Shown one piece after another: positions 12,331 to 25,730 of a DNA stretch of 64,000 nucleotides. Numbering within the stretch: the first letter of the stretch is position 1; each line of letters begins with the position of its first letter. This DNA is from Bombus terrestris. Its lineage: Eukaryota > Arthropoda > Insecta > Hymenoptera > Apidae. The notes beneath the pieces were generated by a model. The model worked only from the letters and a program-made list of their open reading frames with translations. It was not told the DNA's origin and searched no databases. Location of the stretch: NCBI RefSeq assembly GCF_910591885.1, contig NW_025963643.1:99288-163287 (forward strand). Reading direction: 5' to 3'. Both the position numbers and the translations under genes were made by a program.

Positions 12331-14380
12331 ACGTGGGACATCGTGGGACAACGTGGGACAACGTGGGACAACGTGGGACAACGTGGGACACCGTTGGACA
12401 CCGTGGGACACCGTTGGACACCGTTGGACACCGTTGGACATCGTTGGACATCGTGGGACAACGTGGGACAACGTGGGACAACGTGGGACAACGTGGGACA
12501 ACGTGGGACAACGTGGGACAACGTGGGACAACGTGGGACAACGTGGGACAACGTGGGACATCGTGGGACAACGTGGGACAACGTGGGACAACGTGGGACA
12601 CCGTTGGACACCGTTGGACACCGTTGGACACCGTTGGACATCGTTGGACAACGTGGGACAACGTGGGACAACGTGGGACAACGTGGGACATCGTGGGACA
12701 ACGTGGGACAACGTGGGACAACGTGGGACATCGTGGGGCAACGTGGGACAACGTGGGACACCGTGGGACAACGTGGGACAACGTGGGACAACGTGGGACA
12801 TCGTGGGACAACGTGGGACAACGTGGGACAACGTGGGACAACGTGGGACATCGTGGGACAACGTGGGACAACGTGGGACAACGTGGGACATCGTGGGACA
12901 ACGTGGGACAACGTGGGACAACGTGGGACAACGTGGGACAACGTGGGACACCGTTGGACACCGTTGGACACCGTTGGACACCGTTGGACATCGTTGGACA
13001 CCGTGGGACAACGTGGGACAACGTGGGACAACGTGGGAAACCATGGAACAACGTGGGACAACGTGGGACACCGTTGGACATCGTTGGACATCGTTGGACA
13101 CCGTGGGACAACGTGGGACAACGTGGGACAACGTCGGACAACGTGGGACAACGTGGGACATCGTGGGACAACGTGGGACAACGTGGGACAACGTGGGACA
13201 ACGTGGGACAACGTGGGACACCGTTGGACACCGTGGGACACCGTTGGACACCGTTGGACATCGTTGGACACCGTGGGACAACGTGGGACAACGTGGGACA
13301 ACGTGGGACAACGTGGGACAACGTGGGACAACGTGGGACAACGTGGGACAACGTGGGACAACGTTGGACATCGTTGGACACCGTGGGACAACGTGGGACA
13401 ACGTGGGACAACGTGGGAAACCATGGAACAACGTGGGACAACGTGGGACACCGTTGGACATCGTTGGACATCGTTGGACACCGTGGGACAACGTGGGACA
13501 ACGTGGGACAACGTGGGACAACGTCGGACAACGTGGGACAACGTGGGACAACGTGGGACAACGTGGGACAACGTGGGACAACGTGGGACAACGTGGGACA
13601 ACGTGGGACAACGTGGGAAAACGTGGGACATCGTGGGACAACGTGGGACAACGTGGGACAACGTGGGACAACGTGGGACATCGTTGGACACCGTTGGACA
13701 CCGTGGGACAACGTGGGACAACGTGGGACAACGTGGGACAACGTGGGACAACGTGGGACAACGTGGGACAACGTGGGACAACGTGGGACAACGTGGGACA
13801 ACGTGGGACAACGTGGGACAACGTGGGACACCGTTGGACATCGTTGGACAACGTGGGACAACGTGGGACAACGTGGGACAACGTGGGACAACGTGGGACA
13901 ACGTGGGACAACGTGGGACACCGTTGGACACCGTTGGACATCGTTGGACACCGTGGGACAACGTGGGACAACGTGGGACAACGTGGGACATCGTGGGACA
14001 ACGTGGGACAACGTGGGACAACGTGGGACAACGTGGGACATCGTGGGACAACGTGGGACAACGTGGGACAACGTGGGACATCGTGGGACAACGTGGGACA
14101 ACGTGGGACAACGTGGGACAACGTGGGACAACGTGGGACACCGTTGGACACCGTTGGACGCCGTTGGACACCGTTGGACATCGTTGGACACCGTGGGACA
14201 ACGTGGGACAACGTGGGACAACGTGGGAAACCATGGAACAACGTGGGACAACGTGGGACACCGTTGGACATCGTTGGACATCGTTGGACACCGTGGGACA
14301 ACGTGGGACAACGTGGGACAACGTGGGACAACGTGGGACAACGTGGGACAACGTGGGACAACGTGGGACAACGTGGGACA

Positions 14381-15610
14381 CCGTTGGACACCGTTGGACA
14401 TCGTTGGACACCGTGGGACAACGTGGGACAACGTGGGACAACGTGGGACAACGTGGGACATCGTGGGACAACGTGGGACAACGTGGGACAACGTGGGACA
14501 ACGTGGGACATCGTGGGACAACGTGGGACAACGTGGGACAACGTGGGACATCGTGGGACAACGTGGGACAACGTGGGACAACGTGGGACAACGTGGGACA
14601 CCGTTGGACACCGTTGGACATCGTTGGACACCGTGGGACAACGTGGGACAACGTGGGACAACGTGGGAAACCATGGAACAACGTGGGACAACGTGGGACA
14701 CCGTTGGACATCGTTGGACATCGTTGGACACCGTGGGACAACGTGGGACAACGTGGGACAACGTGGGACAACGTCGGACAACGTGGGACAACGTGGGACA
14801 ACGTGGGACAACGTGGGACAACGTGGGACAACGTGGGACAACGTGGGACAACGTGGGACAACGTGGGACAACGTGGGACAACGTGGGACAACGTGGGACA
14901 CCGTTGGACACCGTTGGACATCGTTGGACACCGTGGGACAACGTGGGACAACGTGGGACAACGTGGGACATCGTGGGACAACGTGGGACAACGTGGGACA
15001 ACGTGGGACAACGTGGGACATCGTGGGACAACGTGGGACAACGTGGGACAACGTGGGACAACGTGGGACATCGTTGGACACCGTGGGACAACGTGGGACA
15101 ACGTGGGACAACGTGGGACACCGTTGGACACCGTTGGACACCGTGGGACACCGTTGGACATCGTTGGACACCGTGGGACAACGTGGGACAACGTGGGACA
15201 ACGTGAGAAACCATGGAACAACGTGGGACAACGTGGGACACCGTTGGACATCGTTGGACAACGTGGGACAACGTGGGACAACGTGGGACAACGTGGGACA
15301 ACGTGGGACAACGTGGGACACCGTTGGACACCGTGGGACACCGTTGGACACCGTTGGACATCGTTGGACACCGTGGGACAACGTGGGACAACGTGGGACA
15401 ACGTGGGACAACGTGGGACAACGTGGGACAACGTGGGACAACGTGGGACAACGTGGGACAACGTGGGACAACGTGGGACAACGTGGGACATCGTGGGACA
15501 ACGTGGGACAACGTGGGACAACGTGGGACAACGTGGGACAACGTGGGACAACGTGGGACACCGTTGGACAACGTGGGACACCGTTGGACATCGTTGGACA
15601 CCGTGGGACA
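14381..15610 (+). repeat. Second copy of the 4171-5420 segment
   Basis: It pairs with 4171-5420 as shown by ACGTCGGACA at 14771, the isolated T unit at 15071 and ACGTGAGAAA at 15201. It directly follows HOR copy C, so the stretch from 10.2 to 15.6 kb is a mosaic that re-uses material from 0-5.4 kb with internal deletions. Confidence 0.85.
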
Positions 15611-15940
15611 ACGTGGGACAACGTGGGACCACGTGGGACAACGTGGGACAACGTGGGACAACGTGGGACAACGTGGGACAACGTGGGACAACGTGGGACA
15701 ACGTGGGACATCGTGGGACAACGTGGGACAACGTGGGACAACGTGGGACACCGTTGGACATCGTTGGACACCGTGGGACAACGTGGGACAACGTGGGACA
15801 ACGTGGGACAACGTGGGACAACGTGGGACAACGTGGGAAACCATGGAACAACGTGGGACAACGTGGGACACCGTTCGACATCGTTGGACAACGTGGGACA
15901 ACGTGGGACAACGTGGGACAACGTGGGACAACGTGGGACA
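15201..15940 (+). repeat. ~0.74-kb segment repeated at 19031
   Basis: Markers shared with 19031-19760 are ACGTGAGAAA before CCATGG (15201/19031), ACGTGGGACC (15621/19431) and CCGTTCGACA (15871/19691). Their spacings are 3,830, 3,810 and 3,820 bp, so one or two units were gained or lost inside. Confidence 0.78.
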
Positions 15941-16690
15941 ACGTGGGACACCGTTGGACACCGTTGGACACCGTTGGACACCGTTGGACATCGTTGGACA
16001 CCGTGGGACAACGTGGGACAACGTGGGAAAACGTGGGACAACGTGGGACACCGTTGGACATCGCTGGACACCGTTGGACATCGTTGGACACCGTGGGACA
16101 ACGTGGGACAACGTGGGACAACGTGGGACAACGTGGGACAACGTGGGACAACGTGGGACAACGTGGGACAACGTGGGACAACGTGGGACAACGTGGGACA
16201 TCGTGGGACAACGTGGGACAACGTGGGACAACGTGGGACAACGTGGGACATCGTTGGACACCGTTGGACACCGTGGGACAACGTGGGACAACGTGGGACA
16301 ACGTGGGACAACGTGGGACAACGTGGGACAACGTGGGACAACGTGGGACAACGTGGGACAACGTGGGACAACGTGGGACAACGTGGGACAACGTGGGACA
16401 ACGTGGGACAACGTGGGACATCGTGGGACAACGTGGGACAACGTGGGACACCGTTGGACATCGTTGGACAACGTGGGACAACGTGGGACAACGTGGGACA
16501 ACGTGGGACACCGTTGGACACCGTTGGACACCGTTGGACACCGTTGGACATCGTTGGACACCGTGGGACAACGTGGGACAACGTGGGACAACGTGGGAAA
16601 CCATGGAACAACGTGGGACAACGTGGGACACCGTTGGACATCGTTGGACAACGTGGGACAACGTGGGACAACGTGGGACAACGTGGGACA

Positions 16691-16830
16691 CCGTTGGACA
16701 CCGTGGGACACCGTTGGACATCGTTGGACATCGTTGGACACCGTTGGACATCGTTGGACACCGTTGGACATCGTTGGACATCGTTGGACATCGTGGGACA
16801 CCGTTGGACATCGTTGGACATCGTTGGACA
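16691..16830 (+). repeat. GTT-rich patch of 14 units
   Basis: Fourteen consecutive units start with C or T, twelve of them GTTGG. Most other GTTGG clusters are two to six units long. It resembles the patch at 20171-20370. Confidence 0.9.
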
Positions 16831-19030
16831 CCGTGGGACAACGTGGGACAACGTGGGACAACGTGGGAAACCATGGAACAACGTGGGACAACGTGGGACA
16901 CCGTTGGACATCGTTGGACAACGTGGGACAACGTGGGACAACGTGGGACAACGTGGGACAACGTGGGACAACGTGGGACAACGTGGGACAACGTGGGACA
17001 CCGTTGGACACCGTGGGACACCGTTGGACACCGTTGGACATCGTTGGACACCGTGGGACAACGTGGGACAACGTGGGACAACGTGGGACAACGTGGGACA
17101 ACGTGGGACAACGTGGGACAACGTCGGACAACGTGGGACAACGTGGGACAACGTGGGACAACGTGGGACAACGTGGGACAACGTGGGACAACGTGGGACA
17201 ACGTGGGACAACGTGGGACAACGTGGGACAACGTGGGACAACGTGGGACACCGTTGGACACCGTTGGACATCGTTGGACACCGTGGGACAACGTGGGACA
17301 ACGTGGGACAACGTGGGACATCGTGGGACAACGTGGGACAACGTGGGACAACGTGGGACAACGTGGGACATCGTGGGACAACGTGGGACAACGTGGGACA
17401 ACGTGGGACATCGTGGGACAACGTGGGACAACGTGGGACAACGTGGGACAACGTGGGACAACGTGGGACACCGTTGGACACCGTTGGACACCGTTGGACA
17501 CCGTTGGACATCGTTGGACACCGTGGGACAACGTGGGACAACGTGGGACAACGTGGGAAACCATGGAACAACGTGGGACAACGTGGGACACCGTTGGACA
17601 TCGTTGGACATCGTTGGACACCGTGGGACAACGTGGGACAACGTGGGACAACGTGGGACAACGTGGGACAACGTGGGACACCGTTGGACACCGTTGGACA
17701 TCGTTGGACACCGTGGGACAACGTGGGACAACGTGGGACAACGTGAGAAACCATGGAACAACGTGGGACAACGTGGGACACCGTTGGACATCGTTGGACA
17801 ACGTGGGACAACGTGGGACAACGTGGGACAACGTGGGACAACGTGGGACAACGTGGGACAACGTGGGACAACGTGGGACAACGTGGGACACCGTTGGACA
17901 CCGTTGGACATCGTTGGACACCGTGGGACAACGTGGGACAACGTGGGACAACGTGAGAAACCATGGAACAACGTGGGACAACGTGGGACACCGTTGGACA
18001 TCGTTGGACAACGTGGGACAACGTGGGACAACGTGGGACAACGTGGGACAACGTGGGACAACGTGGGACACCGTTGGACACCGTGGGACACCGTTGGACA
18101 CCGTTGGACATCGTTGGACACCGTGGGACACCGTTGGACATCGTTGGACACCGTTGGACATCGTTGGACACCGTGGGACAACGTGGGACAACGTGGGACA
18201 ACGTGGGACAACGTGGGACAACGTGGGACAACGTGGGACATCGTGGGACAACGTGGGACAACGTGGGACAACGTGGGACATCGTGGGACAACGTGGGACA
18301 ACGTGGGACAACGTGGGACAACGTGGGACAACGTGGGACACCGTTGGACACCGTTGGACACCGTTGGACACCGTTGGACATCGTTGGACACCGTGGGACA
18401 ACGTGGGACAACGTGGGACAACGTGGGAAACCATGGAACAACGTGGGACAACGTGGGACACCGTTGGACATCGTTGGACATCGTTGGACACCGTGGGACA
18501 ACGTGGGACAACGTGGGACAACGTGGGACAACGTCGGACAACGTGGGACAACGTGGGACAACGTGGGACAACGTGGGACAACGTGGGACAACGTGGGACA
18601 ACGTGGGACATCGTGGGACAACGTGGGACAACGTGGGACAACGTGGGACAACGTGGGACATCGTTGGACACCGTTGGACACCGTGGGACAACGTGGGACA
18701 ACGTGGGACAACGTGAGACAACGTGGGACAACGTGGGACAACGTGGGACAACGTGGGACAACGTGGGACAACGTGGGACAACGTGGGACAACGTGGGACA
18801 ACGTGGGACAACGTGGGACAACGTGGGACATCGTGGGACAACGTGGGACAACGTGGGACAACGTGGGACAACGTGGGACAACATGGGACACCGTTGGACA
18901 TCGTTGGACACCGTGGGACAACGTGGGACAACGTGGGACAACGTGGGACACCGTTGGACACCGTTGGACACCGTTGGACACCGTTGGACATCGTTGGACA
19001 CCGTGGGACAACGTGGGACAACGTGGGACA

Positions 19031-19760
19031 ACGTGAGAAACCATGGAACAACGTGGGACAACGTGGGACACCGTTGGACATCGTTGGACAACGTGGGACA
19101 ACGTGGGACAACGTGGGACAACGTGGGACAACGTGGGACAACGTGGGACACCGTTGGACACCGTGGGACACCGTTGGACACCGTTGGACACCGTTGGACA
19201 TCGTTGGACACCGTGGGACAACGTGGGACAACGTGGGACAACGTGGGACAACGTGGGACAACGTGGGACAACGTGGGACAACGTGGGACAACGTGGGACA
19301 ACGTGGGACAACGTGGGACAACGTGGGACATCGTGGGACAACGTGGGACAACGTGGGACAACGTGGGACACCGTTGGACAACGTGGGACACCGTTGGACA
19401 TCGTTGGACACCGTGGGACAACGTGGGACAACGTGGGACCACGTGGGACAACGTGGGACAACGTGGGACAACGTGGGACAACGTGGGACAACGTGGGACA
19501 ACGTGGGACATCGTGGGACAACGTGGGACAACGTGGGACAACGTGGGACACCGTTGGACATCGTTGGACACCGTTGGACATCGTTGGACACCGTGGGACA
19601 ACGTGGGACAACGTGGGACAACGTGGGACAACGTGGGACAACGTGGGACAACGTGGGAAACCATGGAACAACGTGGGACAACGTGGGACACCGTTCGACA
19701 TCGTTGGACAACGTGGGACAACGTGGGACAACGTGGGACAACGTGGGACAACGTGGGACA
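19031..19760 (+). repeat. Second copy of the 15201-15940 segment
   Basis: See the segment at 15201 for the shared markers. This copy continues into a C c C C T c string and then the GTT-rich patch at 20021, which matches patches in copies A, B and C, so it is a mosaic of older material. Confidence 0.78.
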
Positions 19761-20170
19761 ACGTGGGACACCGTGGGACACCGTGGGACACCGTTGGACA
19801 CCGTTGGACATCGTTGGACACCGTGGGACAACGTGGGACAACGTGGGACAACGTGGGACAACGTGGGACAACGTGGGACAACGTGGGACAACGTGGGACA
19901 ACGTGGGACAACGTGGGACAACGTGGGACACCGTTGGACAACGTGGGACACCGTTGGACATCGTTGGACACCGTGGGACAACGTGGGACAACGTGGGACA
20001 ACGTGGGACAACGTGGGACACCGTTGGACATCGTTGGACATCGTTGGACATCGTGGGACACCGTTGGACATCGTTGGACATCGTTGGACACCGTTGGACA
20101 CCGTTGGACAACGTGGGACATCGTGGGACAACGTGGGACAACGTGGGACAACGTGGGACAACGTGGGACA

Positions 20171-20370
20171 CCGTTGGACACCGTGGGACACCGTTGGACA
20201 CCGTTGGACACCGTTGGACATCGTTGGACATCGTTGGACATCGTGGGACACCGTTGGACATCGTTGGACATCGTTGGACACCGTTGGACATCGTTGGACA
20301 CCGTTGGACATCGTTGGACATCGTTGGACATCGTGGGACACCGTTGGACATCGTTGGACATCGTTGGACA
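20171..20370 (+). repeat. GTT-rich patch of about 200 bp
   Basis: Twenty consecutive units start with C or T, and only the c at 20181 and the t units at 20231 and 20331 carry GTGGG. Within it the string T T t C T T C occurs, as at 1641. It is the longest interruption of the standard unit that I see. Confidence 0.9.
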
Positions 20371-21470
20371 CCGTGGGACAACGTGGGACAACGTGGGACA
20401 ACGTGGGAAACCATGGAACAACGTGGGACAACGTGGGACACCGTTGGACATCGTTGGACAACGTGGGACAACGTGGGACAACGTGGGACAACGTGGGACA
20501 ACGTGGGACAACGTGGGACAACGTGGGACACCGTTGGACACCGTGGGACACCGTTGGACACCGTTGGACATCGTTGGACACCGTGGGACAACGTGGGACA
20601 ACGTGGGACAACGTGGGACAACGTGGGACAACGTGGGACAACGTGGGACAACGTGGGACACCGTTGGACACCGTGGGACACCGTTGGACACCGTTGGACA
20701 TCGTTGGACATCGTTGGACATCGTTGGACATCGTTGGACACCGTTGGACACCGTTGGACACCGTTGGACATCGTTGGACACCGTGGGACAACGTGGGACA
20801 ACGTGGGACAACGTGGGACAACGTGGGACAACGTGGGACAACGTGGGACATCGTGGGACAACGTGGGACAACGTGGGACAACGTGGGACAACGTGGGACA
20901 ACGTGGGACACCGTTGGACACCGTGGGACACCGTTGGACACCGTTGGACATCGTTGGACACCGTGGGACAACGTGGGACAACGTGGGACAACGTGGGACA
21001 TCGTGGAACAACGTGGGACAACGTGGGACAACGTGGGACAACGTGGGACATCGTGGGACAACGTGGGACAACGTGGGACACCGTTGGACATCGTTGGACA
21101 TCGTTGGACACCGTGGGACAACGTGGGACAACGTGGGACAACGTGGGACAACGTCGGACAACGTGGGACAACGTGGAACATCGTGGGACAACGTGGGACA
21201 ACGTGGGACAACGTGGGACAACGTGGGACAACGTGGGACACCGTTGGACACCGTGGGACACCGTTGGACACCGTTGGACATCGTTGGACACCGTGGGACA
21301 ACGTGGGACAACGTGGGACAACGTGGGACAACGTGGGACATCGTGGGACAACGTGGGACAACGTGGGACAACGTGGGACAACGTGGGACATCGTGGGACA
21401 ACGTGGGACAACGTGGGACAACGTGGGACATCGTGGGACAACGTGGGACAACGTGGGACAACGTGGGACA

Positions 21471-22840
21471 ACGTGGGAAACCAAGGAACAACGTGGGACA
21501 ACGTGGGACACCGTTGGACATCGTTGGACATCTTTGGACACCGTGGGACAACGTGGGACAACGTGGGACAACGTGGGACAACGTCGGACAACGTGGGACA
21601 ACGTGGGACAACGTGGGACAACGTGGGACAACGTGGGACAACGTGGGACAACGTGGGACAACGTGGGACATCGTGGGACAACGTGGGACAACGTGGGACA
21701 ACGTGGGACAACGTGGGACATCGTTGGACACCGTTGGACACCGTGGGACAACGTGGGACAACGTTTGACAACGTGGGACAACGTGGGACAACGTGGGACA
21801 ACGTGGGACAACGTGGGACAACGTGGGACAACGTGGGACAACGTGGGACAACGTGGGACAACGTGGGACACCGTTGGACATCGTTGGACAACGTGGGACA
21901 ACGTGGGACAACGTGGGACAACGTGGGACAACGTGGGACAACGTGGGACACCGTTGGACACCGTTGGACATCGTTGGACACCGTGGGACAACGTGGGACA
22001 ACGTGGGACAACGTGGGACAACGTGGGACAACGTGGGACAACGTTGGACAACGTGGGACAACGTGGGACAACGTGGGACAACGTGGGACATCGTGGGACA
22101 ACGTGGGACAACGTGGGACACCGTTGGACATCGTTGGACACCGTGGGACAACGTGGGACAACGTGGGACAACGTGGGACACCGTTGGACACCGTTGGACA
22201 CCGTTGGACACCGTTGGACATCGTTGGACACCGTGGGACAACGTGGGACAACGTGGGACAACGTGGGAAACCATGGAACAACGTGGGACAACGTGGGACA
22301 CCGTTGGACATCGTTGGACAACGTGGGACAACGTGGGACAACGTGGGACAACGTGGGACAACGTGGGACAACGTGGGACAACGTGGGACACCGTTGGACA
22401 CCGTGGGACACCGTTGGACACCGTTGGACATCGTTGGACACCGTGGGACAACGTGGGACAACGTGGGACAACGTGGGACATCGTTGGACACCGTTGGACA
22501 CCGTGGGACAACGTGGGACAACGTGGGACAACGTGGGACAACGTGGGAAACCATGGAACAACGTGGGACAACGTGGGACACCGTTGGACATCGTTGGACA
22601 TCGTTGGACACCGTGGGACAACGTGGGACAACGTGGGAAAACGTGGGACAACGTGGGACACCGTTGGACATCGCTGGACACCGTTGGACATCGTTGGACA
22701 CCGTGGGACAACGTGGGACAACGTGGGACAACGTGGGACAACGTGGGACAACGTGGGACAACGTGGGACAACGTGGGACAACGTGGGACAACGTGGGACA
22801 ACGTGGGACAACGTGGGACAACGTGGGACATCGTGGGACA
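21471..22840 (+). repeat. ~2.1-kb spaced duplication, first copy
   Basis: It is paired with 23561-24940 by markers CCAAGGAACA (21481/23571, a broken CCATGG), ACGTTTGACA (21761/23871), ACGTGGGAAA (22631/24731) and TCGCTGGACA (22671/24771). Offsets run 2,090, 2,110 and 2,100. TCTTTGGACA at 21531 is private to this copy. The match ends where 22831-22850 has two t units in a row. Confidence 0.9.
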
Positions 22841-23560
22841 TCGTGGGACAACGTGGGACAACGTGGGACAACGTGGGACAACGTGGGACAACGTGGGACA
22901 CCGTTGGACACCGTGGGACACCGTTGGACACCGTTGGACATCGTTGGACACCGCGGGACAACGTGGGACAACGTGGGACAACGTGGGACATCGTGGGACA
23001 ACGTGGGACAACGTGGGACAACGTGGGACAACGTGGGACATCGTGGGACAACGTGGGACAACGTGGGACACCGTTGGACATCGTTGGACATCGTTGGACA
23101 CCGTGGGACAACGTGGGACAACGTGGGACAACGTGGGACAACGTCGGACAACGTGGGACAACGTGGGACATCGTGGGACAACGTGGGACAACGTGGGACA
23201 ACGTGGGACAACGTGGGACAACGTGGGACACCGTTGGACACCGTGGGACACCGTTGGACACCGTGGGACATCGTTGGACACCGTGGGACAACGTGGGACA
23301 ACGTGGGACAACGTGGGACAACGTGGGACATCGTGGGACAACGTGGGACAACGTGGGACAACGTGGGACAACGTGGGACATCGTGGGACAACGTGGGACA
23401 ACGTGGGACAACGTGGGACATCGTGGGACAACGTGGGACAACGTGGGACAACGTGGGACAACGTGGGACAACGTGGGACACCGTTGGACACCGTTGGACA
23501 CCGTTGGACACCGTTGGACATCGTTGGACACCGTGGGACAACGTGGGACAACGTGGGACA

Positions 23561-24940
23561 ACGTGGGAAACCAAGGAACAACGTGGGACAACGTGGGACA
23601 CCGTTGGACATCGTTGGACATCGTTGGACACCGTGGGACAACGTGGGACAACGTGGGACAACGTGGGACAACGTCGGACAACGTGGGACAACGTGGGACA
23701 ACGTGGGACAACGTGGGACAACGTGGGACAACGTGGGACAACGTGGGACAACGTGGGACAACGTGGGACAACGTGGGACATCGTGGGACAACGTGGGACA
23801 ACGTGGGACAACGTGGGACAACGTGGGACATCGTTGGACACCGTTGGACACCGTGGGACAACGTGGGACAACGTTTGACAACGTGGGACAACGTGGGACA
23901 ACGTGGGACAACGTGGGACAACGTGGGACAACGTGGGACAACGTGGGACAACGTGGGACAACGTGGGACACCGTTGGACATCGTTGGACAACGTGGGACA
24001 ACGTGGGACAACGTGGGACAACGTGGGACAACGTGGGACAACGTGGGACACCGTTGGACACCGTTGGACATCGTTGGACACCGTGGGACAACGTGGGACA
24101 ACGTGGGAAAACGTGGGACAACGTGGGACAACGTGGGACAACGTTGGACAACGTGGGACAACGTGGGACAACGTGGGACAACGTGGGACATCGTGGGACA
24201 ACGTGGGACAACGTGGGACACCGTTGGACATCGTTGGACACCGTGGGACAACGTGGGACAACGTGGGACAACGTGGGACACCGTTGGACACCGTTGGACA
24301 CCGTTGGACACCGTTGGACATCGTTGGACACCGTGGGACAACGTGGGACAACGTGGGACAACGTGGGAAACCATGGAACAACGTGGGACAACGTGGGACA
24401 CCGTTGGACATCGTTGGACAACGTGGGACAACGTGGGACAACGTGGGACAACGTGGGACAACGTGGGACAACGTGGGACAACGTGGGACACCGTTGGACA
24501 CCGTGGGACACCGTTGGACACCGTTGGACATCGTTGGACACCGTGGGACAACGTGGGACAACGTGGGACAACGTGGGACATCGTTGGACACCGTTGGACA
24601 CCGTGGGACAACGTGGGACAACGTGGGACAACGTGGGACAACGTGGGAAACCATGGAACAACGTGGGACAACGTGGGACACCGTTGGACATCGTTGGACA
24701 TCGTTGGACACCGTGGGACAACGTGGGACAACGTGGGAAAACGTGGGACAACGTGGGACACCGTTGGACATCGCTGGACACCGTTGGACATCGTTGGACA
24801 CCGTGGGACAACGTGGGACAACGTGGGACAACGTGGGACAACGTGGGACAACGTGGGACAACGTGGGACAACGTGGGACAACGTGGGACAACGTGGGACA
24901 ACGTGGGACAACGTGGGACAACGTGGGACATCGTGGGACA
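23561..24940 (+). repeat. ~2.1-kb spaced duplication, second copy
   Basis: It repeats 21471-22840 with the same rare variants, including ACGTTTGACA at 23871. It has a private ACGTGGGAAA at 24101, where the first copy has a standard unit. The two copies are separated by about 720 bp at 22841-23560. Confidence 0.9.
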
Positions 24941-25710
24941 ACGTGGGACAACGTGGGACAACGTGGGACAACGTGGGACATCGTTGGACACCGTTGGACA
25001 CCGTGGGACAACGTGGGACAACGTGGGACAACGTGGGACAACGTGGGACAACGTGGGACAACGTGGGACAACGTGGGACAACGTGGGACAACGTGGGACA
25101 ACGTGGGACAACGTGGGACAACGTGGGACAACGTGGGACAACGTGGGACATCGTGGGACAACGTGGGACAACGTGGGACACCGTTGGACATCGTTGGACA
25201 ACGTGGGACAACGTGGGACAACGTGGGACAACGTGGGACACCGTTGGACACCGTTGGACACCGTTGGACACCGTTGGACATCGTTGGACACCGTGGGACA
25301 ACGTGGGACAACGTGGGACAACGTGGGAAACCATGGAACAACGTGGGACAACGTGGGACACCGTTGGACATCGTTGGACAACGTGGGACAACGTGGGACA
25401 ACGTGGGACAACGTGGGACAACGTGGGACACCGTTGGACACCGTGGGACACCGTTGGACACCGTTGGACATCGTTGGACACCGTGGGACAACGTGGGACA
25501 ACGTGGGACAACGTGGGACAACGTGGGACAACGTGGGACAACGTGGGACAACGTGGGACAACGTGGGACAACGTGGGACAACGTGGGACAACGTGGGACA
25601 TCGTGGGACAACGTGGGACAACGTGGGACAACGTGGGACAACGTGGGACACCGTTGGACAACGTGGGACACCGTTGGACATCGTTGGACACCGTGGGACA
25701 ACGTGGGACA

Positions 25711-25730
25711 ACTTGGGACCACGTGGGACA
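25711..25730 (+). repeat. ACTTGGGACC + ACGTGGGACA marker, leftmost of the right-hand family
   Basis: The unit carries two changes (G3 to T and the last A to C), and the last change makes CCACGTGG across the unit boundary. It is always preceded by a C a C T c string. Other copies begin at about 27810, 31050, 33940, 39620, 41490, 44220, 44800, 45160, 45280, 47450, 50200, 52350, 54880, 55230, 57270, 59040 and 62330. None occurs to the left of 25711. Single-change ancestors (ACGTGGGACC) are at 15621, 19431 and 27111, and also near 29560, 32300, 37830, 47680, 48570, 61630 and 63230. Confidence 0.92.

Larger units (their letters stand above)
10221..14360 (+). repeat. HOR copy C (3.7-kb family)
   Basis: Its left part (10221-10740) repeats 6521-7040 at offset 3,700, including CCGTTGGAAA (6691/10391) and ACGCGGGAAA (6751/10451). 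It then follows copy B: two extra a units before 10881 give offset 3,720, and a five-unit deletion before 12601 gives 3,670. It lacks the TCGTGGGACA present in B at 9651. After about 13850, where B diverges, C follows A at offset 10,570 to about 14360. It carries a private CCGTTGGACG at 14151. Confidence 0.88.

Noticed and set aside
15621..15640. A functional E-box promoter at CCACGTGG
   Set aside because: The palindrome arises at unit junctions from a single common marker change. No promoter architecture or transcribed unit is visible, so it is listed as a finding only.
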